Below are positions 8,626 through 17,867 of a stretch of 64,000 bases of DNA, in pieces. The notes under the pieces were generated by a model. It had not been told where the DNA came from, ran no database searches, and saw only the letters and a program-made list of their open reading frames with translations. This stretch comes from Deltaproteobacteria bacterium (GTDB lineage: Bacteria > Desulfobacterota_D > UBA1144 > Nemesobacterales > UBA2774). Made by a program: the position numbers and the translations under genes. Location of the stretch: positions 62,001-126,000 of the forward strand of contig JAVKFU010000017.1 in assembly GCA_040223695.1 (NCBI GenBank). Direction: 5' to 3'. Each line of letters opens with the position of its first letter. Position 1 is the stretch's first letter.

Positions 8626-11358
8626 CTAAGAGGACAGCGCGTCTTTCAGATACCGCCCGGTATATGACTCCGAGGAATTCGCAATACTCTCAGGGGTCCC
8701 TTCCGCAATTATTCTGCCCCCGGCCTCCCCGCCTTCGGGTCCGAGGTCTATCACATGGTCAGCGGACTTGATTACATCGAGATTATGCTCCACCACAAGC
8801 ACGGTGTTACCGGCCAGTACAAGCTTGTTAATCACCGCGAGGAGCTTTTTCACATCCTCCGCATGAAGACCTACGGTCGGTTCGTCCAGGATATAAAGTA
8901 TATCCTTACCGCCTCTTCTCCCGAGCTCCCTCGCTATCTTTATCCTCTGCGCCTCTCCTCCCGAGAGCGTAGGGGCAGCCTGACCGAGTCTTATGTAACC
9001 GAGACCGACGTCCTGAAGTATTTTGAGCTTTCTCCCGAGGGCGGGGACCTCGAAAAAGAAGTTGATTGCCTCATTTACCGTAAGCGTCAGTATCTCGTCG
9101 ATGTTCCTGCCCTTGTACCTCACGGACAGGACTTCCTTTCTAAATCTCTTTCCGCCGCACTCCTCGCAGGTCACATGCACATCGGCCAGAAAATGCATCT
9201 CGATTTCCTGCACCCCCTCTCCCTCACATACCTCGCACCTGCCTCCGGGCACATTGAAGGAAAAATGAGAAGGCGTAAGGCCCGCAGCTTTCGCCTGATA
9301 GGTTCCGGCCATGGTCTTCCTTATCTCGTCGTAGGCCTTGATATAGGTGACCGGGTTGGACCTGGAGCTTTTCCCTATTGGGTTCTGGTCGAGCATGATT
9401 ACATCGGACAGATGCCCGGTGCCCTTGAGCTCGCTGAAAGCTCCCACCCTCTCGACGTCGCCTCTGAATTTACGGGCCAGGGCGGAATAGATAACATCGT
9501 TTACAAGCGAGCTCTTGCCCGAGCCCGAGACGCCGGTTACGCAGATAAAGGTCCCGAGCGGGATAGATACGGTGAGATTCTTAAGATTGTTCTCGCTTAC
9601 TCCGACAATAGTCAGCGTCTTGCCGCTTCCCCTCCTCCGCTTCCCCGGGGTATCGATCCTTGCGTCTCCGGTTATATATTTCCTGGTAAGTGAATCGGAA
9701 GAATTCCTCAGAAGTTTTTTGACCGGCCCCTGAAATATTATATCCCCTCCCCTCTCCCCCGCGAGCGGCCCGAGCTCGACTATATGGTCGGCTGATTTGA
9801 TCATGCCGAAGTCATGCTCTATCACCACGACCGTGTTATCGCGGCTCCTGAGCTCTTTTATAAGGGAAATAAGGCGGTCAACGTCCCTAGGATGAAGGCC
9901 GATCGAGGGCTCGTCCATGATGTACAGAGTCTCAGTCAGAGTAGAACCCAGCTGACAGGCGAGGTTTACCCTCTGGGCCTCGCCCCCGGAGAGTGTCCTT
10001 GAGAGCCGCGAGAGCGTGAGGTACTCAAGCCCTACCTTAATAAGAAACTCAACCCTTGAATTAATCTGTTTCAATATTTCATTTGCAACGTTCTTTTCGT
10101 AAGCGCTCAGGCGAAGTTTACGAAAAAAGTCCCCCACCTTTTCTACAGGCAGGTCCGTAAGCTCGGCTATGTTTCTACCACCGACCCTGACCCACAGCGC
10201 CTCTCTCACCAGCCTTGATCCCCCGCAGACATCGCAATTAAAAGCCGACCTGTATTTGCTCAGAAACACCCTTACATGCATCTTGTAGTTCTTACCCTCC
10301 AGATACCTGAAAACTCCCTTTACGCCCGGAAATCCGCCGTCGCCCTCGAATACGAGGCTCCTCTCCTTTTCGGTCAGATCCTGGTACGGTTTATCCGTAT
10401 ATATTCCCTTCTCTTCGGCAAAGGTAAGGAGTTTTTTCATATAGTGCCTGAGGGAAGGTTTCGTCAGGGGCTCGACCACCCCTTCTGAAAGACTTTTTTC
10501 AGGATTCGGGACAATCAGATCGGGGTCTATTCCCAGGATATTGCCGAACCCCTTGCAGGCGGGACACGCACCCTGAGGGCTGTTAAAGGAAAAGAGAAGA
10601 GGGCTCGGTTCGTTAAAACGTCTATGGCAGGAAGGGCATTCGATATCTTTTGAGTATCTTAGTATATCCCCTTCGATAATTCGTGCGTTCACATGCCTGC
10701 TTTCAGCCAGCGCGAGCTCAAGGGAATCCACAATTCTGGAAACTGACTTTTTGTTAAGAACGACCCTGTCTAAAACAATTTCGGTCCCTCTGGGCAGCGC
10801 GTCTATTTCCTCTACGTCTATTATCTTCTCACCGGACAGTATTCTCGTAAATCCGTTTGAAAGAAGCTCTGCCGGAGTCAGGTTCTGATTTCCGGGGGGG
10901 AAGGTGATCAGGGCTCTCTTACCGGCATGATACTTTATTAGCTCATCCGCGATGTCTCCGGGAGATCTGCGTTTTACCTCCGCGTCACAATCAGGGCAAT
11001 ACGTTTTACCGATTTTGGCGTACAGAAGCCTCAGATAATCATATACCTCCGTGGTCGTTCCCACTGTGGAGCGGGAATTCCTGACTGTATTTCTGCTCTC
11101 GATGGCGACTGCGGGCGGGAGTCCCGAAATGTCATCCATATCGGGACGGTCTACGCGCTCCAGAAACTGCCTTGCGTAAGTAGAAAGGCACTCTATATAT
11201 CTCCTGAGACCTTCCGCATAGAGGGTGTCCAGAGCGAGCGAGGATTTACCCGAACCGCTCAAGCCCGTTATGACGGTAAATTTATGCCACGGAATAGAGA
11301 CGTTTATGTTTTTGAGGTTGTTCTCTCTGGCCCCGAGAATTTTAATCTCGCCTTTCAT
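8626..11358 (-). CDS. uvrA: Excinuclease ABC subunit A (divergent UvrA)
   Basis: UvrA is the damage-sensing ATPase dimer of nucleotide excision repair. The protein has two ABC modules: Walker A GLSGSGKSS at residues 32-40 with signature LSGGEAQR, and a second GVSGSGKSS with its own LSGGEAQR. Zinc cysteines are present (CPDC, CPSCH, CPACKGFG, CDVCGGSRL, CEVCEGEG, CEECGGKRF). The UvrB-binding region seems to be kept, unlike UvrA2. At 910 residues it is slightly short of the usual 940, and the insertion domain before CDVCGGSRL reads RYLEGKNYKMHVRVFLSKYR instead of the common IPNLERRY-type sequence. AGGAG precedes the ATG closely. Confidence 0.93.
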   Translation of the reverse strand: MKGEIKILGARENNLKNINVSIPWHKFTVITGLSGSGKSSLALDTLYAEGLRRYIECLSTYARQFLERVDRPDMDDISGLPPAVAIESRNTVRNSRSTVGTTTEVYDYLRLLYAKIGKTYCPDCDAEVKRRSPGDIADELIKYHAGKRALITFPPGNQNLTPAELLSNGFTRILSGEKIIDVEEIDALPRGTEIVLDRVVLNKKSVSRIVDSLELALAESRHVNARIIEGDILRYSKDIECPSCHRRFNEPSPLLFSFNSPQGACPACKGFGNILGIDPDLIVPNPEKSLSEGVVEPLTKPSLRHYMKKLLTFAEEKGIYTDKPYQDLTEKERSLVFEGDGGFPGVKGVFRYLEGKNYKMHVRVFLSKYRSAFNCDVCGGSRLVREALWVRVGGRNIAELTDLPVEKVGDFFRKLRLSAYEKNVANEILKQINSRVEFLIKVGLEYLTLSRLSRTLSGGEAQRVNLACQLGSTLTETLYIMDEPSIGLHPRDVDRLISLIKELRSRDNTVVVIEHDFGMIKSADHIVELGPLAGERGGDIIFQGPVKKLLRNSSDSLTRKYITGDARIDTPGKRRRGSGKTLTIVGVSENNLKNLTVSIPLGTFICVTGVSGSGKSSLVNDVIYSALARKFRGDVERVGAFSELKGTGHLSDVIMLDQNPIGKSSRSNPVTYIKAYDEIRKTMAGTYQAKAAGLTPSHFSFNVPGGRCEVCEGEGVQEIEMHFLADVHVTCEECGGKRFRKEVLSVRYKGRNIDEILTLTVNEAINFFFEVPALGRKLKILQDVGLGYIRLGQAAPTLSGGEAQRIKIARELGRRGGKDILYILDEPTVGLHAEDVKKLLAVINKLVLAGNTVLVVEHNLDVIKSADHVIDLGPEGGEAGGRIIAEGTPESIANSSESYTGRYLKDALSS

Positions 11359-11452
11359 AGCTCCTACCTTTTATAAAGCCTGTTAATGGAAATATATGAA
11401 CTGTTCCCGCGGAGGCAATACGGTATTCAGACCCTGTAAAAACCCGCAGCAT

Positions 11453-12148
11453 TCAATCGATGAGATTTATTATTTCAGCCAAATCAGCCACTTCCGTTGC
11501 TTCATTCTCGTTTAACCTTTCTATTTTTCTTTGATTAAACCAGATTACATCGAGCCCCGCGTCCGTGCCCCCAAGGACGTCGGTTCCGTACATATCGCCC
11601 ACGTGCACGGCCTCTTCGGGCGAAATGCCGAATTTTTCCAGAGCGAATTTGAATATGCCGGGGTCGGGTTTAACGAGCCCTAAATTTGTAGAATCGAAGA
11701 CGTGATCGAAATATTCCCTGATCCCCACCTCCTCGCACTTCTCCTCGGTCCTGCCGTCATTGTTCGATATGACAGCCAGCCTGTAACCCCTCCCCCTGAG
11801 ATCATCCAGGATTTCCGGCACTCCGGGGAGCGCGGCCCTCGTAAACTCAATTTCGCTCATCGCCGATCTTACCCTCTGACGAAACTTCTCTATTCCGTCC
11901 GGAGGCAACAGTGAGTTATATATGATAGGGAAAAACCATTCCCTGTATTTTTCAGGACTGATGCCCCCCATGGATTTATGCTTTAAATAGAGCTCATAAT
12001 CCGCTTTCAAAAACTCAATCTCAAATTCCCTGTCGGAAATATCCAGACCCGCCTCTCTCATCGCCATAGCAATCCTGAATATGTAAGGCGGGTCAGTCGA
12101 CGCCAATGTATCGCCGAAATCCAGAAATACCGCTTTTTTGGAAGGCAT
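11453..12148 (-). CDS. HAD-superfamily hydrolase (phosphatase-like)
   Basis: The start is the ATG at 12148 because AAGGAG lies 7-8 bases before it; a longer frame to 12199 lacks such a site. Motif I is LDFGDTL, where the usual second Asp is Gly, a variant known in several HAD subgroups. Motif II is VISNND, motif III the Lys in LVKPDPG, and motif IV is GDMYGTDVLGG. The helical cap lies between motifs I and II, as in subfamily IA. The substrate is unknown; phosphoglycolate or a nucleotide are typical for this group. Confidence 0.85.
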   Translation of the reverse strand: MPSKKAVFLDFGDTLASTDPPYIFRIAMAMREAGLDISDREFEIEFLKADYELYLKHKSMGGISPEKYREWFFPIIYNSLLPPDGIEKFRQRVRSAMSEIEFTRAALPGVPEILDDLRGRGYRLAVISNNDGRTEEKCEEVGIREYFDHVFDSTNLGLVKPDPGIFKFALEKFGISPEEAVHVGDMYGTDVLGGTDAGLDVIWFNQRKIERLNENEATEVADLAEIINLID

Positions 12149-12371
12149 TTTATCGCTCCTTATACGAAATGAGTCCTTCCGTGAACCCAATTCGAGCATA
12201 TGAAAAAAGATAGCATAAATGTCAATTTAAGCCATCGGATACCTTTACGGGACAAAAACGCCGCCATATTAGACAAATACGCATATACCCATGAGATTTC
12301 AGATTTACTCGTTTCGATGAATAAACTCCTTTGCATTGAATAAATGCAGGTGTTAGAATATTATCCCTGAT

Positions 12372-13814
12372 ATGAGACCTTTTTTAGCCCTGATTCCAGC
12401 CCTGATCCTGTTTACATTTTCCTATCAAGCCGCATTATCGGTAAACTCCACACACCAGGCGTACACCTCACGAATCGAAACACTCCTCCCGAAAGAGGCC
12501 AGGAATAACGGCAAGCTCGGAGTAGTGGTCAAATCGCTTACCTCTGGGGAGACCATTTTTAAACACAACGCCCAGAATCTGTTCATCCCGGCCTCCAACG
12601 AAAAAATCATCACTTCCGTAGCCGCTCTTTCCCTTCTTAAGAGAGATTACAGATTCAAAACTGATTTTTATTCAGGGGGCGGGATATCTGACGGCGTACT
12701 GCACGGCGGACTATACGTGAAGGGTTACGGAGACCCCACACTGGCAGGACCGCACCTGGGCTACATAGTCTATCAGCTCAAAAAAAGAGGGGTCAAAGAG
12801 GTAAAAGACGGAATAACGGTCGACGATTCATTCTTCGGCAATGTCAGACGAGCGCAGGGGTGGAAGGCCGAGTGGGCCGATGATTTTTACAGTCCTCCCA
12901 TAAGCGCGCTCTCATTCAACTATAATATTATAGAGATCAAGGTTTATTCCTCAAAAACGGGGCAGAAACCCGCCGTCAAAATAGAACCCCCGGGTTCCGG
13001 GATCAGTGTGGTAAATAATTCTGTCACCAGTACGAAAAAGGGCGCTCTCACCACCTCCTGGCAGAATGACCGGACAATAGTGCTTGGCGGAAGAATCAGG
13101 CCCAAGGCGACCGTCATACTGAAAATTCCGGTTAAAAACCCCGCGCTTCTTACCGGAAATGTATTAAAAAACGCCATTGAAGAGGCAGGCATCAAGGTCT
13201 CGGGCCCTGTTGTCGCAGGGGGTGTGCCCAGATGGGCAACAGTATTTTATACCCACTATTCTGACCCCCTATCTTCAATCATTACCGAGTACAATAAAAA
13301 CAGCGTCAATATAATCGGCGAAAATTTAATAAAAGCGCTCGGAGCGGAATTCAAAGGAGCCCCGGGTACCTGGGAAAACGGTTCTTTGGTTATTTCCCAG
13401 TTTCTCAATGAAATCGGCATAAAAGACGGCTTCAGAATCGTTGACGGCTCGGGCCTTTCGCTCATGAATCGTGTATCGCCCGAGACCCTGACCGATGTTC
13501 TCAGTTACGCATACCGCACTCGGCTTATATCGACCGACTTCATAGACTCTCTTCCCATAGCCGGCGTGGACGGCACGCTTAAAAAGAGGTTCAGACAATC
13601 CGATGTTCAAGGAAGGGTTATCGCAAAGACCGGCTACCTTAACAACGTGAGGGCGCTGTCCGGATATGTTTTTACGAAAAATGGCGATGTTCTTGTTTTC
13701 TCGATACTGGACAACGGACTCGGGTGGAAAACGAAGGAGTATCAAAACAATCTGTTGAGTGAACTCGTCGGGTGCTGTGTTGCCGGAATGGGCAACAACA
13801 CAAATCTAAATTAA
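12372..13814 (+). CDS. dacB: D-alanyl-D-alanine carboxypeptidase/endopeptidase (PBP4, peptidase S13)
   Basis: A periplasmic enzyme that trims or cleaves peptidoglycan peptides. The N-terminus is a signal peptide or anchor (residues 1-22). The three penicillin-binding motifs are visible: SNEK (SxxK, Ser75-Lys78), SVN in EYNKNSVNIIGENL, and KTG in AKTGYLNNVRALSGY. The 480 residues and the insert between motifs one and two agree with the S13 family. No clear ribosome site is seen. A long imperfect hairpin follows the stop codon. Confidence 0.94.
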   Translation: MRPFLALIPALILFTFSYQAALSVNSTHQAYTSRIETLLPKEARNNGKLGVVVKSLTSGETIFKHNAQNLFIPASNEKIITSVAALSLLKRDYRFKTDFYSGGGISDGVLHGGLYVKGYGDPTLAGPHLGYIVYQLKKRGVKEVKDGITVDDSFFGNVRRAQGWKAEWADDFYSPPISALSFNYNIIEIKVYSSKTGQKPAVKIEPPGSGISVVNNSVTSTKKGALTTSWQNDRTIVLGGRIRPKATVILKIPVKNPALLTGNVLKNAIEEAGIKVSGPVVAGGVPRWATVFYTHYSDPLSSIITEYNKNSVNIIGENLIKALGAEFKGAPGTWENGSLVISQFLNEIGIKDGFRIVDGSGLSLMNRVSPETLTDVLSYAYRTRLISTDFIDSLPIAGVDGTLKKRFRQSDVQGRVIAKTGYLNNVRALSGYVFTKNGDVLVFSILDNGLGWKTKEYQNNLLSELVGCCVAGMGNNTNLN

Positions 13815-13862
13815 TACATGCCTGGTAAACCGAAATTGATTTTTAATGAAAAGAAAGTAAAG

Positions 13863-13975
13863 TGTAAGATTGAGAAATGGATACGTCCCGTAATCCTGTG
13901 ATTATTTAAACCGGGACGTCATTACACATTTTTGCGGCACGCGAAGTGGTTTCCGAGAAACCGGGATACACCGCA
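13863..13975 (+). other. Structured intergenic region: nested hairpin plus second hairpin
   Basis: The 289-base gap between dacB and gspC folds well on paper. GTGTAA (13863-13868) can pair with TTACAC (13922-13927). Inside it ACGTCCCG (13883-13890) pairs with CGGGACGT (13912-13919), and TAATC with GATTA around a CTGT loop. ATTTTT follows, so this half may end dacB transcription. A second unit pairs TGCGG (13933-13937) with CCGCA (13971-13975) around GGTTTC-CGA-GAAACC (13948-13962). I matched it to no known riboswitch. Confidence 0.4.
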
Positions 13976-14046
13976 CGATGCAGCACAGGGAGATGGCTCT
14001 TAATTATTTACATTCTCGGCGGTTTTTCCACACATAGATATTTTGC

Positions 14047-14075
14047 TTGACAGATAAAGTAAAAAACTTTATTTT
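14047..14075 (+). promoter_or_regulatory. Predicted promoter of the type II secretion operon
   Basis: TTGACA (14047-14052) is a perfect -35; after a 17-base spacer TATTTT (14070-14075) is a weak -10. It ends 28 bases before the gspC start codon, so the leader would be short. Confidence 0.5.
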
Positions 14076-14103
14076 TTTAGGTAAATTTAACTATTCTACT
14101 TAA

Positions 14104-15045
14104 ATGTTCGTTACGATTCTAAAAAAGTATATCTGGGTTGTGAATCTGTTACTGCTCACGGGGCTTGCCTACCTGGCCGCACTCACCGTAAATCAAAAAC
14201 TCGAGGGTATGGTTACTTCATCGGGAGCGATAGCGTCACAGCGACTCGCGCCTCCGGAAGATACAGACGCGAGAGTATCCAATGTTCGTCATCCTTTAAC
14301 TTACTATAATGTAATTCTAAAAAGAAACGTTTTCGGCATTTCCGGCTTATCCGAAGACTCGACACACGGAGGAAAAGGCGAGTCATTGCCGGATACGACT
14401 CTCGATGTAGTGCTTCTCGGAACGATAATCAACTCCGACGGCTCATCCAAGGCGATTATCAAGAATCCCGCCAACAATAAAGTAAACGGCTACAGCGGCG
14501 GAGAAGAAATCCATATAATAGAAGCCGAGAAAGTGACGCTGGTAGAGGTAATGAATTGCAGCGCGGTGATCCAGCGTCAAAAAAACGGCCGTGAGACTAT
14601 TAAGTGCAGGAATCTGGGAGAGGAAGTGTCAAAATCGGTCAAGACACCTACGAGCAGAAGAGCGGCGCGATCGAGAAATCCGGCGGGCAAAAGGAATACC
14701 CGGGAGGCTGAGGATTCGGAGGGTATAAATAAAATAGGCGAGAGTGAATACGAGATAAGCAGAGAGCTTCTGGAGGATTTACTGAGTGATCCTACGAACA
14801 TAGTTCAGCAGGCCAGAGTAATTCCTCAGAGTGACGGTCTTAGATTCTTCGGCATCAGGTCTAACAGTATATTCTGGAAGATCGGCATAAAGAACGGCGA
14901 TACGCTGCACAGAATAAATAACGTCGAACTCAACGATGTAGAAAGAGCGCTTGGGGTATTCGAGGAGCTCAGAGCACAATCTTATTTCACAATAGATTTC
15001 ACGAGGGCTGGTAAAGAGTACTCATATGAGTACACTGTTAAATAA
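14104..15045 (+). CDS. gspC: Type II secretion system protein GspC
   Basis: GspC links the inner-membrane platform to the outer-membrane secretin. Residues about 7-29 form the single membrane anchor. The HR domain follows (RNVFGISG and VVLLGTI, residues about 75-150), then a basic, Arg/Ser-rich linker (TSRRAARSRNPAGKRNTRE), and a C-terminal PDZ-like domain (from about residue 225; GIKNGDTLHRINN). The 313 residues fit the family. No strong ribosome site precedes the ATG. It is the first gene of the gspC-K operon; gspD starts 113 bases later. Confidence 0.92.
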   Translation: MFVTILKKYIWVVNLLLLTGLAYLAALTVNQKLEGMVTSSGAIASQRLAPPEDTDARVSNVRHPLTYYNVILKRNVFGISGLSEDSTHGGKGESLPDTTLDVVLLGTIINSDGSSKAIIKNPANNKVNGYSGGEEIHIIEAEKVTLVEVMNCSAVIQRQKNGRETIKCRNLGEEVSKSVKTPTSRRAARSRNPAGKRNTREAEDSEGINKIGESEYEISRELLEDLLSDPTNIVQQARVIPQSDGLRFFGIRSNSIFWKIGIKNGDTLHRINNVELNDVERALGVFEELRAQSYFTIDFTRAGKEYSYEYTVK

Positions 15046-15158
15046 ACCGACATGCGGGCATTACGGGTTATTATCGACTTGCCGATTCGTCCTGGACATG
15101 AGCTTCCTATTCCAAATGAGGCTATCAGTGGCGTGCTTAACATAGTGAGGATTACACA

Positions 15159-17852
15159 ATGAAAGGATTGCTGATCAATGTTCTGATTCTCGGTTTTTTA
15201 CTGACACTCTACGTATACGTTAATACCGACCACGAACAAACGGTTATCAGGGAAAATTCCGCCGAAACAATGGAACTCGAGCGGGAATCCGGAATTAATA
15301 CCTCGAAGAGCGATGATATAAGCTACAAAATACAGGCAGGGGACACGCTGTCGCAGATCGGCGAGAAATTTCAGATATCCGTGAGTGATATAAAAGAATT
15401 AAACGGTTTGACCGGGGACCAGATTGTTGTCGGAGATTATATAGACATACCCCGGAAGGATACGCAAGACCCCGAAGACGGCCGGGACTACGGTTCTTAT
15501 GATGACTTTGAGAATTCGACTATAATGACTCAATCACTCGAGGAATATGAAACGCAAGCGCAAAACGGCGGCGACTCCGAACAGAGCAGAGAGGAACGCA
15601 AGGCGGAGATTGAAAGAAGGCGGCAGGAACTGCTATTACAAAGACAGCAAAAAAGACAGAAGATCAGAAACGGACGCACACAACCAATACAATCTCTCGA
15701 GGAAGCTACTGAGCCGGAAGAATCCGAACCCGTTACCGGGGACACCAAGCCTGAAATAGTCATAACCGATGGTGAAATAGTAAACCTTCAGGCTGAAATG
15801 GATGTTCAGGACCTGATCCAGACAATAAGCGAAATAACAGGCCAGAACTTCGTACTCGATGAAACTGTCAAGGGAAAGAAGATAACAGTGATAGCGCCCG
15901 GCGGATTCAAAAAAGAAAACGCAATGAGACTTTTCGAGACCATCCTGAGCTTAAACGGGTTCTCGGTGGTAAAGAAGAACGGCACAAATATTGTAGTCCC
16001 GAAAAGAGATATTAAAATCAGCAGTATTCCAACCGAGGTCGGAACCGATTACGCGGAATCCTCCGACAGATACATAACCAGGCTCATACAGCTCCAGAAC
16101 GTGAACGCAAGCGAAGTCGCGAATATTCTGAAACCGCTAATATCCCGTGAGGGGGACATAGTGGTTTATCCGGCCATGAATATGCTCATCGTCATAGAAA
16201 CGGTGGATAATCTGAACCGTGTGCTCAAGATAATCGAAAATCTCGATGTCGAAACCGAAATAGAATTTATAAAAATACATAACGCGGATGCCGCCGAAGT
16301 AGCGGCCAAACTAGTAGAGATATTCGGGGGCACGGCTTCATCCGGCTCGAGCGCGCAGCCTCGGACAAACCAGCAAACGCAAAGACAGCAATCAACATCA
16401 CGCACCAGGCGTAATCTTCCCGGAAGCTCCGAGAGACAGACGCAGGCCGCGATCAGCTCTCAAACAACCGGCCAATCCGCGGCAGTGGGATTCAAGGTGA
16501 TAACGGACGAAAGGACAAATTCTCTCATTATCATCGCTTACCCCGATGACATGGCGAAGATTAAGGCCGTAATTGAAATACTGGATGTCGAGACAGACGA
16601 GCCGGAAGAGGGAATTTTTGTAATTCGCGTGCTCAACGCCGACGCTGAACAGCTCGTCTCCGTCCTGGCCAGTCTTTTCGGAGGCACAGGGGGGGGCGGC
16701 TCTCTGGTATCATCGGGAAGAGCGCAGACAACCTCGGGAGTCGGGGCGGGGTCCTCCCCGTTCGGAGGAACTAGCACTACGGGAACATCATCCGCCCTAT
16801 CACGTCAGGCAATACAGAGGGGAGCCGTTTCGGGATCGAGTGTTGTGGCGGAAACCGACGAGATCCGGGTTACAGCGGACCCGGCTACAAACTCTGTAAT
16901 CATTATAGGATCCAAGAGAGATTATGAAACTATAAAAAAAGTTATCGAAGAGCTGGACGTTCGAAGAAAACAGGTATTCGTGGAAGCCGCGATACTGGAA
17001 GTGAGCCTCGATAAACTCAGATCATTCGGCACCAATCTGAGCATAGGGTTTACGGTCAATGACGATACTCTGGGATTCGGGGGGACTGTGCTGCCGGGCG
17101 TACCGAGCCTGCTCGGGGTTGCGGCGGACCCGGAGGCATCCGTCAACCTGCTTGGAAGTCTCTCAGGTCTTTTCCTGGGCGTTGTCGGGGAGGAAGTAGA
17201 CCCCGACGGTTCGGGCCCGATTCCGCCTATCCCTTCATTCAGCGCGCTGTTCCAGGCACTGACCTCGCTTACCGACGTGAATGTCCTCTCCACACCCAGC
17301 ATTATTACGACAGACAACGAACCGGCTGAAATTATCGTGGCCGATGTCATACCGTTCCCCACGGGGAGCACTGTCGGGGACAGCGGCGTAACCGTGCAGA
17401 CAATTCAGAGAGAGCCCGTGGGTATAAGACTTTCGATCACCCCTCAGATAAGCGAAGGGGATTTTCTGAACCTGAATATACTGACCGAGGTGTCGGCGAT
17501 CAGAGATACACCGGTACAGGGATTAAATACCGCCCAGTTTGGTATCGCAACTACGACCAGAACGGCGGATTCATCCGTGGTTGTTAAAAACGGGCAGACA
17601 ATCGTAATAGGAGGCTTGGTTCAGGATAGAGAGAGCGTCCTTCAAAACAGGGTGCCGGTTCTGGGAAGGATCCCGGTCCTGGGCAACTTGTTCAAATTCA
17701 AGCAGCGACAAAGCACCAAGATTAACCTGATGATTCTGCTTACCCCCAGAATTGTTGAAAACGAGCTGGATATGCAGCGCATACTTGAAGAAAGGCAAAG
17801 GCGGAATATGCTTCTACAGGAGAGGGGATTTAACAGAGAGGAAGATAACTGA
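15159..17852 (+). CDS. gspD: Type II secretion secretin GspD with an N-terminal LysM domain
   Basis: This forms the outer-membrane exit pore. From the N-terminus: a hydrophobic segment (4-21) without a clear signal-peptidase site; a LysM domain (54-99; IQAGDTLSQIGEKFQIS, LNGL, IVVGDYIDIP), a fold that binds peptidoglycan; an acidic then basic Gln/Arg-rich linker (about 105-200); N0 (about 205-285), N1 (about 310-380), N2 and N3 domains with Ser/Gly/Gln-rich inserts; and the secretin domain (about 640-870; VPVLGRIPVLGNLFK). A usual GspD has 650-700 residues; the 897 here reflect the LysM, linker and inserts. GAGG lies 8 bases before the ATG. Confidence 0.94.
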   Translation: MKGLLINVLILGFLLTLYVYVNTDHEQTVIRENSAETMELERESGINTSKSDDISYKIQAGDTLSQIGEKFQISVSDIKELNGLTGDQIVVGDYIDIPRKDTQDPEDGRDYGSYDDFENSTIMTQSLEEYETQAQNGGDSEQSREERKAEIERRRQELLLQRQQKRQKIRNGRTQPIQSLEEATEPEESEPVTGDTKPEIVITDGEIVNLQAEMDVQDLIQTISEITGQNFVLDETVKGKKITVIAPGGFKKENAMRLFETILSLNGFSVVKKNGTNIVVPKRDIKISSIPTEVGTDYAESSDRYITRLIQLQNVNASEVANILKPLISREGDIVVYPAMNMLIVIETVDNLNRVLKIIENLDVETEIEFIKIHNADAAEVAAKLVEIFGGTASSGSSAQPRTNQQTQRQQSTSRTRRNLPGSSERQTQAAISSQTTGQSAAVGFKVITDERTNSLIIIAYPDDMAKIKAVIEILDVETDEPEEGIFVIRVLNADAEQLVSVLASLFGGTGGGGSLVSSGRAQTTSGVGAGSSPFGGTSTTGTSSALSRQAIQRGAVSGSSVVAETDEIRVTADPATNSVIIIGSKRDYETIKKVIEELDVRRKQVFVEAAILEVSLDKLRSFGTNLSIGFTVNDDTLGFGGTVLPGVPSLLGVAADPEASVNLLGSLSGLFLGVVGEEVDPDGSGPIPPIPSFSALFQALTSLTDVNVLSTPSIITTDNEPAEIIVADVIPFPTGSTVGDSGVTVQTIQREPVGIRLSITPQISEGDFLNLNILTEVSAIRDTPVQGLNTAQFGIATTTRTADSSVVVKNGQTIVIGGLVQDRESVLQNRVPVLGRIPVLGNLFKFKQRQSTKINLMILLTPRIVENELDMQRILEERQRRNMLLQERGFNREEDN

Positions 17853-17867
17853 TATTTCCGTACAGTC

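Noticed and set aside
8755-9693. 312-codon plus-strand frame opposite uvrA
   Set aside because: It is a codon-bias shadow of uvrA; it lacks a ribosome site and any family motif, while the minus strand codes for clear UvrA motifs throughout.
13933-14000. Considered as a cyclic di-GMP riboswitch upstream of gspC
   Set aside because: The stem pair is present, but the conserved core and the second helix with GGGACGCAAAGCC are missing.
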